From: JBIKLM01 sp044375105
Lineage (GTDB): Bacteria > Planctomycetota > UBA1135 > GCA-002686595
Reading direction: 5' to 3'
Assembly (NCBI GenBank): GCA_044375105.1
Contig: JBILNK010000071.1
Coordinates: 1-18,965, forward strand
DNA: 18,965 bases
Shown: in pieces, positions 1-7,184 of the stretch
Position numbering within the stretch: position 1 is the stretch's first letter
Layout of the letters: every line of letters begins with the position of its first letter
Notes under the pieces: generated by a model
What the model saw: the letters and a program-made list of their open reading frames with translations, nothing else
What the model was told of the DNA's origin: nothing
The model's database searches: none
Made by a program: the position numbers and the translations under genes

Positions 1-677
1 GCCTCGTACGAGCGTTGCGCCTGGGACGAGACCCACGCATGGCATTGTCTGCATTCGACGTGCTCTCAACCAATTATACGCACTTTTTTCGAGAGGCCAG
101 CCACTTCGAGTGGCTCCGCAGCGAAGTTCTTGAAACTCTCGTCCCGGATGCTTCGAGGCCTCCACGGCTGCGCATCTGGTCCGCTGGCTGCTCCAACGGC
201 TGCGAGCCGTATTCGATCGCCATGGTGCTGGCAAGTACATTTCGTTGCCTGAAAAGCATCGATGCGCGCATCCTGGCCACGGACCTAGCGATCAGCGAGC
301 TCCGCACCGCCAGACGTGGCCATTATACGCCCAAATTCCTTGAAGGCCTCCCGAAGCGCAAGATAGAGCACTATTTCATTCGAAGAGATTCGACCGATGG
401 TCCGAGCTTCGAGGTGCAGCCGGCTCTGCGCCGGCTGGTGCGGTTCGGGCTCCTCAACCTTCTGGCCCCATGGAAGCTCAAGGGACCATTCGACGCTATT
501 TTCTGCCGCAACGTGATGATTTATTTCGATGAACCGAGCCGTCTTCGTCTGGAGCAGAAATTCATCGACATTTTGAGGCCTGGGGGCTTGTTGTTCCTGG
601 GAAGGTCGGAAGGATTTGCTGGCAAGTTCGATGGCCTGCTACCACTGGAAGCCTCCGCTTACAAGAAAGTCTACTGA
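1..677 (+). CDS. cheR: CheR-type chemoreceptor glutamate methyltransferase (5' end outside window)
   Basis: Role: S-adenosylmethionine-dependent methylation of glutamates on chemoreceptors, a cytoplasmic step in chemotaxis adaptation. The frame is open to the first base of the window. A TTG at 15 is only an internal codon: the residues before it (LVRAL) continue the CheR N-terminal helical domain, and the visible 220 residues fall short of the usual 270-290. Numbered from that TTG, TNYTHFFRE (19-27) is the CheR hallmark, RIWSAGCSNGCEPYSIAM (53-70) is the SAM-binding loop, FDAIFCRNVMIYF (159-171) is the conserved core strand, and GGLLFLGRSEGF (190-201) is near the end. In the SAM loop the usual GEEP reads GCEP, one acidic residue replaced by cysteine. 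cheD follows after 9 nt, so the two are surely cotranscribed. The family assignment is firm. What is missing is the N-terminal domain, cut by the window edge. Confidence 0.95.
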   Translation, partial: LVRALRLGRDPRMALSAFDVLSTNYTHFFREASHFEWLRSEVLETLVPDASRPPRLRIWSAGCSNGCEPYSIAMVLASTFRCLKSIDARILATDLAISELRTARRGHYTPKFLEGLPKRKIEHYFIRRDSTDGPSFEVQPALRRLVRFGLLNLLAPWKLKGPFDAIFCRNVMIYFDEPSRLRLEQKFIDILRPGGLLFLGRSEGFAGKFDGLLPLEASAYKKVY

Positions 678-686
678 ATCGAGGCT

Positions 687-1211
687 ATGTCTAGCATCCC
701 TAACACGATAGACAGCTACAACGTTGCCATCGGCGACATCTGCGTCGTCGGATCCCTCCAGGGAAAGATCGTTACGCATGCCTTGGGGACCTGCGTAGCG
801 GTGACCTTGTTTGATCCCGATTTACGTATCGGTGGCATGTTGCATTTCATGCTGCCGTTTCCGGTCGAAGCCGAGAAAGCATCGGTTCAGCCCTGGTGTT
901 ACGGCAGCCTGGGCGTTCCGGCGCTGTTCAAGACGGCTTATGCCCTGGGTGCCGAGAAACGCCGGCTGATCGTCTGCGCCGCCGGCGCAGCCGAACTCAG
1001 CGACGCTAGCGGCAACCTCCAGATCGGATATCGCAACAGGACTATCCTGCGCAAGCTGCTCTGGAAAAACGACGTGGCCCTGGCCGCCGAGGACGTCGGT
1101 GGCGGCCTGGCCCGCAGCATGGAACTCGACCTGGCCAGCGGCGCCGTCACGGTGCGTATCCAGGGCTCCCGCAAACAGATCTGGCCTGTGAGCAACGCCA
1201 GATCCGCCTGA
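687..1211 (+). CDS. cheD: CheD chemoreceptor glutamine deamidase
   Basis: Role: converts specific glutamines of chemoreceptors to glutamate, and in CheC/CheD systems also binds the CheY phosphatase. The protein has 174 residues, a normal CheD length. The catalytic triad known from the Thermotoga enzyme is present with the right spacing: Thr30, Cys36 in ALGTCVAVTLFDP, and His53 in GGMLHFMLP. Further family marks are IGYRN (113-117) and EDVGGGLARSMELDLASG (135-152). The start is the ATG at 687, with GAGG a few bases upstream, one of the few clear ribosome sites in this operon. It sits 9 nt after cheR and 8 nt before a receiver-CheX fusion. The CheD/CheX-like neighbourhood recalls CheC-CheD coupling, but interaction here is an inference. 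Confidence 0.95.
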   Translation: MSSIPNTIDSYNVAIGDICVVGSLQGKIVTHALGTCVAVTLFDPDLRIGGMLHFMLPFPVEAEKASVQPWCYGSLGVPALFKTAYALGAEKRRLIVCAAGAAELSDASGNLQIGYRNRTILRKLLWKNDVALAAEDVGGGLARSMELDLASGAVTVRIQGSRKQIWPVSNARSA

Positions 1212-1219
1212 CCAGTACC

Positions 1220-2065
1220 ATGAACAAGATTCTAATCGTAGACGACTCGCCCTTCATTCGGATGATGGTGCGGCGTGCCCTGCAGCAGGCTCAGGTGTCT
1301 GTCGATGCTCTCGTCGACGCGGGCAATGGGCAGGAGGCGTTCGAGCGCTGCCGCTCCGAGCGCATTGGAGCGATCATCCTCGACTTGAACATGCCCGTCA
1401 TGGATGGCGAGACGTTCTTGCGCAAGCTACGCTCCGAGATGGTCGGGTTCGAACCTGTCGTTGTCATCGTCAGCACCGAAGCCAACCATCAGCGGATCCT
1501 GTCGCTGCGTGGCCTCGGCATCCGGGGATTCCTGCACAAGCCTTTCGAGCCCGAGAAGCTCAAGGAGCTGCTTGGCGAGCACCTGGCCAAGGCGGTCCCC
1601 GTGAGTGACGGCACGGGGGCGGATCTGCCCGAAATTGATCTGGCGCGCTTGGACCAGGTGGTGCTCCATTCGTTGGAGCGCATAGCCTTCATCCTGGCCG
1701 ACCCCTGCGAGGCCAACGTCGGCGCGGGTGCCCTGCGGCGCTGCATCGCTTTCAAGGGTCCCGGAGTTGAAGGCGAGCTGATCATCGCTGCTACCAAAGG
1801 CTTGGCGCAGGAGGCCGCCAGTGGGATGACCGGTCAGGAAAGGGCAGCGTTCGACGACGAGGATCTCTGCAAGGTGCTCGACGAGCTCGCGAACATCATC
1901 GGTGGCGAGGTCGTGGTCCTGCTGGGAGGACGCGAGAAACCCTTCAAGTTAGGGCTCCCCGGCCCGCTCGATGGCCGGGCGCAGGATGCGCAATGTCGTC
2001 GCCGCTTCGCCTCCGCAGGCGAAAAGGTGGAGATCGCGGTCGCCTTGCGCCCCGCCAAGCAATGA
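1220..2065 (+). CDS. Response regulator fused to a CheX/CheC-like phosphatase domain
   Basis: 281 residues with two parts. Residues 1-120 are a complete CheY-type receiver: acidic pair Asp8-Asp9, phosphoacceptor Asp55 in ILDLNMPVMDGE, Ser/Thr at 85-86 in VIVST, and Lys107 in HKPFEP. A short linker follows, then residues 140-280 resemble CheX/CheC: strand-helix pattern, the phosphatase signature E222-x2-N225 in DELANIIGGE, and a proline 22-24 residues later (PGP, 247-249). CheX and CheC remove phosphate from CheY-P by inserting that Glu/Asn pair. One deviation is that the residue four before the Glu, usually Asp or Ser, is Lys218. The domain could act on its own receiver, on another CheY, or serve mainly as a dimerisation and CheD-binding module. 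The start is ATG 1220 with no obvious ribosome site. The receiver is certain; the CheX assignment is good but rests on motif reading. Confidence 0.85.
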   Translation: MNKILIVDDSPFIRMMVRRALQQAQVSVDALVDAGNGQEAFERCRSERIGAIILDLNMPVMDGETFLRKLRSEMVGFEPVVVIVSTEANHQRILSLRGLGIRGFLHKPFEPEKLKELLGEHLAKAVPVSDGTGADLPEIDLARLDQVVLHSLERIAFILADPCEANVGAGALRRCIAFKGPGVEGELIIAATKGLAQEAASGMTGQERAAFDDEDLCKVLDELANIIGGEVVVLLGGREKPFKLGLPGPLDGRAQDAQCRRRFASAGEKVEIAVALRPAKQ

Positions 2066-2074
2066 GCGTAGCCA

Positions 2075-3295
2075 GTGTCAGCCGCCCCAGCGCGATCCTG
2101 CGACCGCGGCATGGCTTCCGTCCAGCGTTTCGACCTCGGGCCCGTCCTTCAACGGACGGCCCCCTCCGCTCGTCTCCTTGATGCTGAGCCGCTCGCTCAC
2201 CAGATCATGCCGGCCCCCAACCCCGCTCCCCTTGCCTCCGGTCGAGGCCCTATACGGGTCCTCGTGGTCGATGACTCGGCCCTTGTGCGCGCGGCCCTGC
2301 GCAAGGAGTTGGGGGCCCACCCGCAAATCGAGGTGGTTGGTACCGCATCGGATCCGTTCGTGGCCAGGGACCTGATCCAACAATTGGACCCTGAGGTCTT
2401 GGTGCTCGACCTGGAGATGCCGCGCATGGATGGCCTCAGCTTTCTGAGGCGCTTGATGGCTTTCCATCCGTTACCCGTCATCGTCTGCAGCTCGCTTTCT
2501 CCCCAGGGAAGCGAGATGGCGCTGTCCTGCCTCGAGGCGGGGGCCATCGAGGTTTTTGGCAAACCAAGCGCGGCCTACTCGATCGGAGATCTCGGCGGCG
2601 ATCTCATCCGCACGGTGCTCCAGGCCCGCAGGGTACGCCTGCAACCCAAGCAGCCGGTTGGCCGTGGCTCGAAGTCGCAAGGCACGGCGCTTAGCGTGAC
2701 CACCAACAAGGCCATCCTGGTGGGAGCCTCCACTGGCGGAGGCTCGGCGATCCATGCGATCCTCTCTAATCTGCCGGCCAACATGCCTGGTATCGTGATC
2801 GTCCAGCACATGCCCGCGAGCTTTTCTGCGGCGTTCGCGAAGCGCATGGATGCAGCCAGCGTGCTCGAGGTGCGCGAGGCGAAGAGCGGCGACTTGATCG
2901 GGCCCGGAAAGGTCTTGGTGGCTCCTGGCGATGTCCACCTCAAGGTGGTGCGAAGCGGCGCCCAGTATCTGGTCGAGACCCAAGCTGGCCCGCGTGTCCG
3001 GTACCACCGCCCCGCAGTCGAGGTCCTGTTCGAGAGCGGTGCCCAGGTTCTCGGACCCAACGCCATGGGGCTGATCTTGACCGGCATGGGCAACGACGGC
3101 GCGGGTGGTATGGCGTCCCTGCATGCCGCGGGAGGCTTCACCGTGGCTCAGGACGAGTCCAGTTCGGTGATTTTCGGTATGCCGCGCGAGGCGATCGCTG
3201 CGGGCGGTGTGGACGAAGTCCTGCACCTCGACGCGATCCCGGCCCGCATGGTCGATTTCGCCCGTGGTCAGGCGCGCCGAAAATCCGTCGGCTGA
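2075..3295 (+). CDS. cheB: CheB protein-glutamate methylesterase / response regulator
   Basis: Role: phosphorylation-activated hydrolysis of glutamyl methyl esters on chemoreceptors, opposing CheR. Using the GTG at 2075 as residue 1, the receiver domain begins at about 60 with Asp66-Asp67, Asp112 (LDLEMPRMDG), Ser139-140 and Lys163. After a linker, the methylesterase domain has its full catalytic triad: Ser219 in VGASTGGG, His245 in VQHMPASFS, and Asp341 in LTGMGNDGAGG. The start is uncertain. GTG 2075 preserves the tight 8-9 nt spacing of this operon but adds about 45 residues of low-complexity sequence. ATG 2207 gives 362 residues, closer to the usual 350, with the receiver 15 residues in. 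ATG 2111 is also possible, and none has a convincing ribosome site. The function is unambiguous. The next gene, a receptor, starts 126 bp downstream. Confidence 0.95.
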   Translation: MSAAPARSCDRGMASVQRFDLGPVLQRTAPSARLLDAEPLAHQIMPAPNPAPLASGRGPIRVLVVDDSALVRAALRKELGAHPQIEVVGTASDPFVARDLIQQLDPEVLVLDLEMPRMDGLSFLRRLMAFHPLPVIVCSSLSPQGSEMALSCLEAGAIEVFGKPSAAYSIGDLGGDLIRTVLQARRVRLQPKQPVGRGSKSQGTALSVTTNKAILVGASTGGGSAIHAILSNLPANMPGIVIVQHMPASFSAAFAKRMDAASVLEVREAKSGDLIGPGKVLVAPGDVHLKVVRSGAQYLVETQAGPRVRYHRPAVEVLFESGAQVLGPNAMGLILTGMGNDGAGGMASLHAAGGFTVAQDESSSVIFGMPREAIAAGGVDEVLHLDAIPARMVDFARGQARRKSVG

Positions 3296-3421
3296 TGGCT
3301 CTGCACTGGGCCGAGCGCGTCTGCTTGGCTCAAGCAGGGCCGAGCTCGATTCCGATGGCTAACCCGCATCCCCTGGATCCGCCCGCTCGGCTCGGGGCCG
3401 TCCGCTTCACCCAACCGTTCG

Positions 3422-5782
3422 ATGTCTACGTCCCCCTTCCTCAATCCGTTCCACTCCACCAGTCTGTCCTTCAAGCTGGTAGCCCTTTGCCTTGGCGTCG
3501 GCCTGGGGTCGATTGCGGCCCTGGCCGGGGTCGGAGCCCACATCAGTCGCTCAGAGCTGATCGCAGCGGAAAGCCAGAACCTGGTCGGCATCCGGGATCA
3601 GCGCGCGTCGGAACTCCACAGGGAGCATTTCAATCTGATGCGTGAGCAGTTGCGCGGTCTGGCTGGCAGCCAGCTGCTGCAGGAGGGGATCTCCGAATTT
3701 TCGCGCGCATTCGCAGACCTTGGTCGCCAGGTCGACCTGGGCCCCGCGGCCATCGTGCAGCGCCGCGAAGCCATGGAGCGTTTTTTGGATCAGGCCTTTC
3801 GCGAGCGGCTGGAAGCTTCCGGCTATGAGTGGAGCGGAGCCGAAGCGTTCCTGCCCGATTCGGCGGCCGGCCTGACTCTGCAGGCGATGTACATCGCCGA
3901 CAATACGGCCGAGATCGGCCAAAAAAATAGCTTGTCAGCCGCACCGGGCGATTGTGACTACAATCGGATTCATGCCCGGTACCATACGTTCCTGGACAGC
4001 TACGTGGGCTCGTTCGGGTTCTACGACCTCTTGATGGCCGATATCTACGGTAACATTGTTTATTCGGTCTGCAAAGAGGTCGACTTCGCTACCAATTTGC
4101 TCGACGGGCCCCACGACGATTCCAATCTGGCGCGATGCTTCGAGCGCACCATCAAGGCCCGTCGGGGTGAGGTGGTCCGAGTCGATCCCCAACCTTATGT
4201 GCCCTCGTACCAGGCCAAGGCCGAGTTCGTGGGTACTCCCGTCTACCGGGGTGCCGAGCGCATCGGCGCGCTCCTATTCCAGGTGCCTCTGGCCAAGGTA
4301 GGCATGATCTTGGGGGACGCCTCGGGTTTGGGTGAGACCGGCGAGGTCTACCTGGTCAACGCAGAATTCATGCCGGAGTCGCCCAGCCGGCATGTTGCCG
4401 AGAGCGAGTTCCGGAGGGCCCGCAGCCCGGCCATCGAGCGGGCTCTGGAAGGGGAGTCCGGCATCATGCGCACGGTCGATTATGCGGGCGTCCCGGTGCT
4501 CAGCGCCTACAAACCGATCGAGGAAGATGGCGAGCGCTACGCCTTGGTGGCCGAGAAGTACCTGAGCGAGGTGCACAGTCCAGCCAATGCCATGCTCGCT
4601 AGGCAACTTTTGATGGCCGGCGGTATGTCGCTTGCTATCGCTCTGCTCGGGATGCTCTTTGCGCGTTCCCTGGCCAGGCCGCTCAAGGAGGCGGTGGTCA
4701 GCATCCGTGCGATCGTCGAGAGTCGCGATCTATCCAAGCGCCTTGCCAATCGGCGCCGCGATGAGATCGGTCAGCTTTCCGTCAGCTTCAACAGCCTGAT
4801 CTCCAACATACACGATGTGATTGCGGAGATCAGCGCCGGCTTCGAAGGGATCGACCAGGGTGCGACCGGTACTCAAGCGGCTAGCCAGCAGCTGGCCAGT
4901 GCCTCGACAGAACAGACCGCCTCGCTCGAGGCCATCCGTCAAATCATCGAGGGCGTCTCGGGCATGTCCCAGCAGAACTCGCTGAACGCTGACCAGGCCA
5001 AGGTGCTCTCCGAGCAGCATGCCCAGTCCGCGAATCATTCGATGCAGGAGATGGAAGGCATGGCCCGCGCCATGCAGGATATCCAGGCTTCGTCGGAGAA
5101 CATCTCGACGATCATCAAGGTCATCGACGATATTGCCTTTCAAACCAATCTGCTGGCGCTCAACGCCGCAGTCGAGGCGGCCCGCGCAGGTGAGGCCGGT
5201 AAGGGCTTCGCAGTGGTGGCCGAGGAGGTGCGCGCCCTGGCTCAGCGCAGCGCCGAATCCGCCAAGCAGACCGGTCGGATCGTGGCGGAGTCCAACAGCC
5301 AGGTGAAAGTGGGCGTGGCTAGTGCCGAGCGTGTCAGCCAGACCCTGCGCGAGATCCTCGACGGCTCCGGCAAGGTCAATCTGCTGCTCAAGGAGATCGC
5401 CGCGGCCTCCACGGAGCAACTCGAGGGCATCCGCAGCGTCTCCACGGGCGTGGAGGAGCTCGACAAGTTGACCCAGGCCAACGCTGCCAGCGCCGAGGAG
5501 CTGGCCTCGACCGCGATCGAGACCAGCGGCCAGGTCCATGCCGTGCGTAGGCTGGTCTCCGAGTATCGGCTGGCCGATCGCCGCTCCAGCGGCAGCGTGA
5601 CCGCAATGGTCGGGTCGGACGTCCTGCCCGCGCGGTCGCAGCCCGGTTGGCAGCGCTCGACGAACGCCAAAGGCAATCCGGCCGCGCGCTCGAGCGCTCC
5701 CGCTCCGGCCCTGCCGAGCCAGCACACGGACTCAGGCGAAGGCGTAGAGGACTTCCTGTTGATGAACTCAGAGGACTTCTGA
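3422..5782 (+). CDS. Methyl-accepting chemotaxis protein with periplasmic Cache-type sensor
   Basis: 786-residue inner-membrane chemoreceptor. Layout: TM1 about 16-38, periplasmic sensor 40-392, TM2 about 395-414, HAMP about 415-467, signalling coiled coil about 480-715, and a flexible tail. The sensor carries the double-Cache pattern FYDLLMADIYGNIVYSV (200-216), DFATNLLDGPHDDSNLAR (221-238) and GLGETGEVYLVN (302-313). The signalling tip, IDDIAFQTNLLALNAAVEAA (568-587) and on to FAVVAEEVRALA, is nearly canonical. The tail (715-786) is Ser/Pro/Ala-rich and ends NSEDF, reminiscent of the NWETF-type CheR tether but with Ser in place of Trp. It sits at the end of the cheR-cheD-REC/CheX-cheB operon and is their likely substrate. 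ATG 3422 lacks a clear ribosome site. The ligand cannot be told from sequence. Confidence 0.95.
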   Translation: MSTSPFLNPFHSTSLSFKLVALCLGVGLGSIAALAGVGAHISRSELIAAESQNLVGIRDQRASELHREHFNLMREQLRGLAGSQLLQEGISEFSRAFADLGRQVDLGPAAIVQRREAMERFLDQAFRERLEASGYEWSGAEAFLPDSAAGLTLQAMYIADNTAEIGQKNSLSAAPGDCDYNRIHARYHTFLDSYVGSFGFYDLLMADIYGNIVYSVCKEVDFATNLLDGPHDDSNLARCFERTIKARRGEVVRVDPQPYVPSYQAKAEFVGTPVYRGAERIGALLFQVPLAKVGMILGDASGLGETGEVYLVNAEFMPESPSRHVAESEFRRARSPAIERALEGESGIMRTVDYAGVPVLSAYKPIEEDGERYALVAEKYLSEVHSPANAMLARQLLMAGGMSLAIALLGMLFARSLARPLKEAVVSIRAIVESRDLSKRLANRRRDEIGQLSVSFNSLISNIHDVIAEISAGFEGIDQGATGTQAASQQLASASTEQTASLEAIRQIIEGVSGMSQQNSLNADQAKVLSEQHAQSANHSMQEMEGMARAMQDIQASSENISTIIKVIDDIAFQTNLLALNAAVEAARAGEAGKGFAVVAEEVRALAQRSAESAKQTGRIVAESNSQVKVGVASAERVSQTLREILDGSGKVNLLLKEIAAASTEQLEGIRSVSTGVEELDKLTQANAASAEELASTAIETSGQVHAVRRLVSEYRLADRRSSGSVTAMVGSDVLPARSQPGWQRSTNAKGNPAARSSAPAPALPSQHTDSGEGVEDFLLMNSEDF

Positions 5783-5795
5783 GGCCCTGACTACA

Positions 5796-5825
5796 GACCG
5801 GCCTGGGAGCGCCCCGGGGCCGGTC
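5796..5825 (+). terminator. Hairpin ending the chemotaxis operon
   Basis: A perfect 8-bp stem, GACCGGCC (5796-5803) with GGCCGGTC (5818-5825), encloses a 14-nt loop that can add an inner GGG/CCC stem. It starts 13 nt after the receptor stop codon. No T-run follows, only GCTTCCTG, so it may act as an RNA-end stabiliser or a Rho-assisted stop rather than a textbook intrinsic terminator. Confidence 0.6.
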
Positions 5826-6274
5826 GCTTCCTGGGCTGGGGATCGGTGCGGGTTGTCTGCTTACGCATCGCAGGCGTCCATGGCGTGCGGCGGCTGAGCC
5901 GGTCAGCGCTCGGGGCGTTGGCGATGCGCGCAGGACGGGCTCCAGGCTCCAGAGCCCCTGGAGTCCGCTTGCCGAGCTATCGAGCCTGGGGATGCCAGGG
6001 GCGCAAGCGGCGAGGGGGGCCTGCGGGCTCCGTCAGGAGCGCGCCCTGGGCTCCTGCGCGCGCGACCAGGCTTCCACGGGCTGGGCGTTCCCGCGGGGTC
6101 CACAGGGCCTGAAGCCGCTATGTGTTCTCACCGCCCACAGCCCGCTTTAGCGCTCATGCCTGGCGCGGCCCCCCCCCGATCCCTGGTGCACGGTACCGTC
6201 TTCGCGAGGCGCCGCCCGGTCGACCGGCCGCTCCGCCGGCGATCAGACCCTTCGCAGGGCACCGGGCTCGAGGC
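5826..6274. other. Intergenic stretch between convergent units, no gene seen
   Basis: No convincing coding region lies here: the open frames are short, arginine/proline-rich and lack family features. It contains one more hairpin (5945-5965, 8 pairs including one G-T, loop AGCCC) and a run of nine C (6169-6177). It separates the end of the + strand chemotaxis operon from the end of the - strand ABC gene. Confidence 0.6.
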
Positions 6275-6302
6275 GAAAATCGGCCGGCGTTGCGGCCGGC
6301 TA
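6275..6302 (-). terminator. Intrinsic terminator after the ABC ATPase
   Basis: Read on the minus strand, GCCGGC-CGCAAC-GCCGGC (6300 down to 6283) is followed by CGATTTTCG, i.e. a 6-bp all-GC stem, 6-nt loop and four T (6279-6276). The stem begins inside the TAG stop codon of the ABC gene. It is the only T-tailed terminator in the window and implies that no permease gene is cotranscribed downstream. Confidence 0.7.
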
Positions 6303-7184
6303 CTCGGCGAGGATGCGCGCCGCTGCGTCCGCGGGGGAGGCGCTCTGCACGAGGCCCGCGAACAAGCCTTCGAGGGTTGCGGCCCCCCGTTCGGCGGCCA
6401 GCTGGGCGTAGGGGCCGCTGGCGATCACGCGCCCCGCGCGCAGGATCACCAGGCGATCCGCCAGCCGCTCGACCACGTCCAGCAGGTGCGAGGTGATCAG
6501 CACCGCGGCGCCGGAGGCGGCGTAGCGCCGCAGCAGCTCCTTGGCGATCATCGTCGAGGGCGCATCCAGACCCGAGAGGGGCTCGTCCAGGACGAGCAAC
6601 CGCGGCCGGGGCAGGATTGCCAGGGCCAGGGCCAGCTTCTGCCGCATGCCCCGGCTGTAGCCGCCGACCGGCCGGTCCGCGGCGGCGCTGAGCTCCAGGC
6701 CCTCGAAGGCCGCCTCCGCGCGCTGCCGCGCCAGGCCCGGCTCCAGCCCGTGCAGACCGGCCACCAGGTCCACGTGTTCCCAGGCATCGAGCTCTGCGTA
6801 GAGCGGGGCCCCGTCGGGCACATAGCCCAGCTGCCGACGGGCCTCCAAGGGATCCCGCGCCAGGTCGAAGCCGCCGATCTCCGCGCGGCCTCGGTCGGGC
6901 TCCAGCAGCCCGCACAGGATGCGCACCGCGGTGGTCTTGCCTGCGCCGTTGGGCCCGAGCAGCGCCAGGATCTCGCCCCCGGCCAGCTCGAGATCGATGC
7001 CGAACAGGCCGACCTCGGTCGGGCCCGTTTGCGCGTAGCGCTTCTCCACGCCGATCAGCCGCGCTGCCGGCCCGCCCAGCGCGGACCCGGAAACCGGACG
7101 GCCGGCGCTCGCGGGCGCGGAGCGCGGCGCAGGGCCACTCTCCAGCGCTCCGCCGCCGCCGGGCTGTTTGGCCGCGCCGCTCAC
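6300..7184 (-). CDS. ABC transporter ATP-binding protein (ABC-2 / drug-export type)
   Basis: Cytoplasmic ATPase subunit of an exporter-type ABC system. From GTG 7184 it has 294 residues: a 40-residue Pro/Gly/Ala-rich N-terminus, then Walker A GPNGAGKTT (78-86), GYVPDGAPLY in the Q-loop region (120-129; the acidic residue instead of Gln is common in ABC-2 ATPases), signature GGYSRGMRQK (174-183), Walker B LLVLDEP (196-202) and H-loop His233 in ITSHLLD. The C-terminal tail (245-294) matches the usual GRVIASGP extension. I chose GTG 7184 because it overlaps the ispH stop in a GTGA arrangement, a sign of translational coupling; a longer frame from 7295 would run deep into ispH. No permease lies in the window and a terminator follows directly, so the membrane partner is unlinked or the ATPase serves another role. 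The substrate is unknown. Confidence 0.9.
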   Translation of the reverse strand: MSGAAKQPGGGGALESGPAPRSAPASAGRPVSGSALGGPAARLIGVEKRYAQTGPTEVGLFGIDLELAGGEILALLGPNGAGKTTAVRILCGLLEPDRGRAEIGGFDLARDPLEARRQLGYVPDGAPLYAELDAWEHVDLVAGLHGLEPGLARQRAEAAFEGLELSAAADRPVGGYSRGMRQKLALALAILPRPRLLVLDEPLSGLDAPSTMIAKELLRRYAASGAAVLITSHLLDVVERLADRLVILRAGRVIASGPYAQLAAERGAATLEGLFAGLVQSASPADAAARILAE

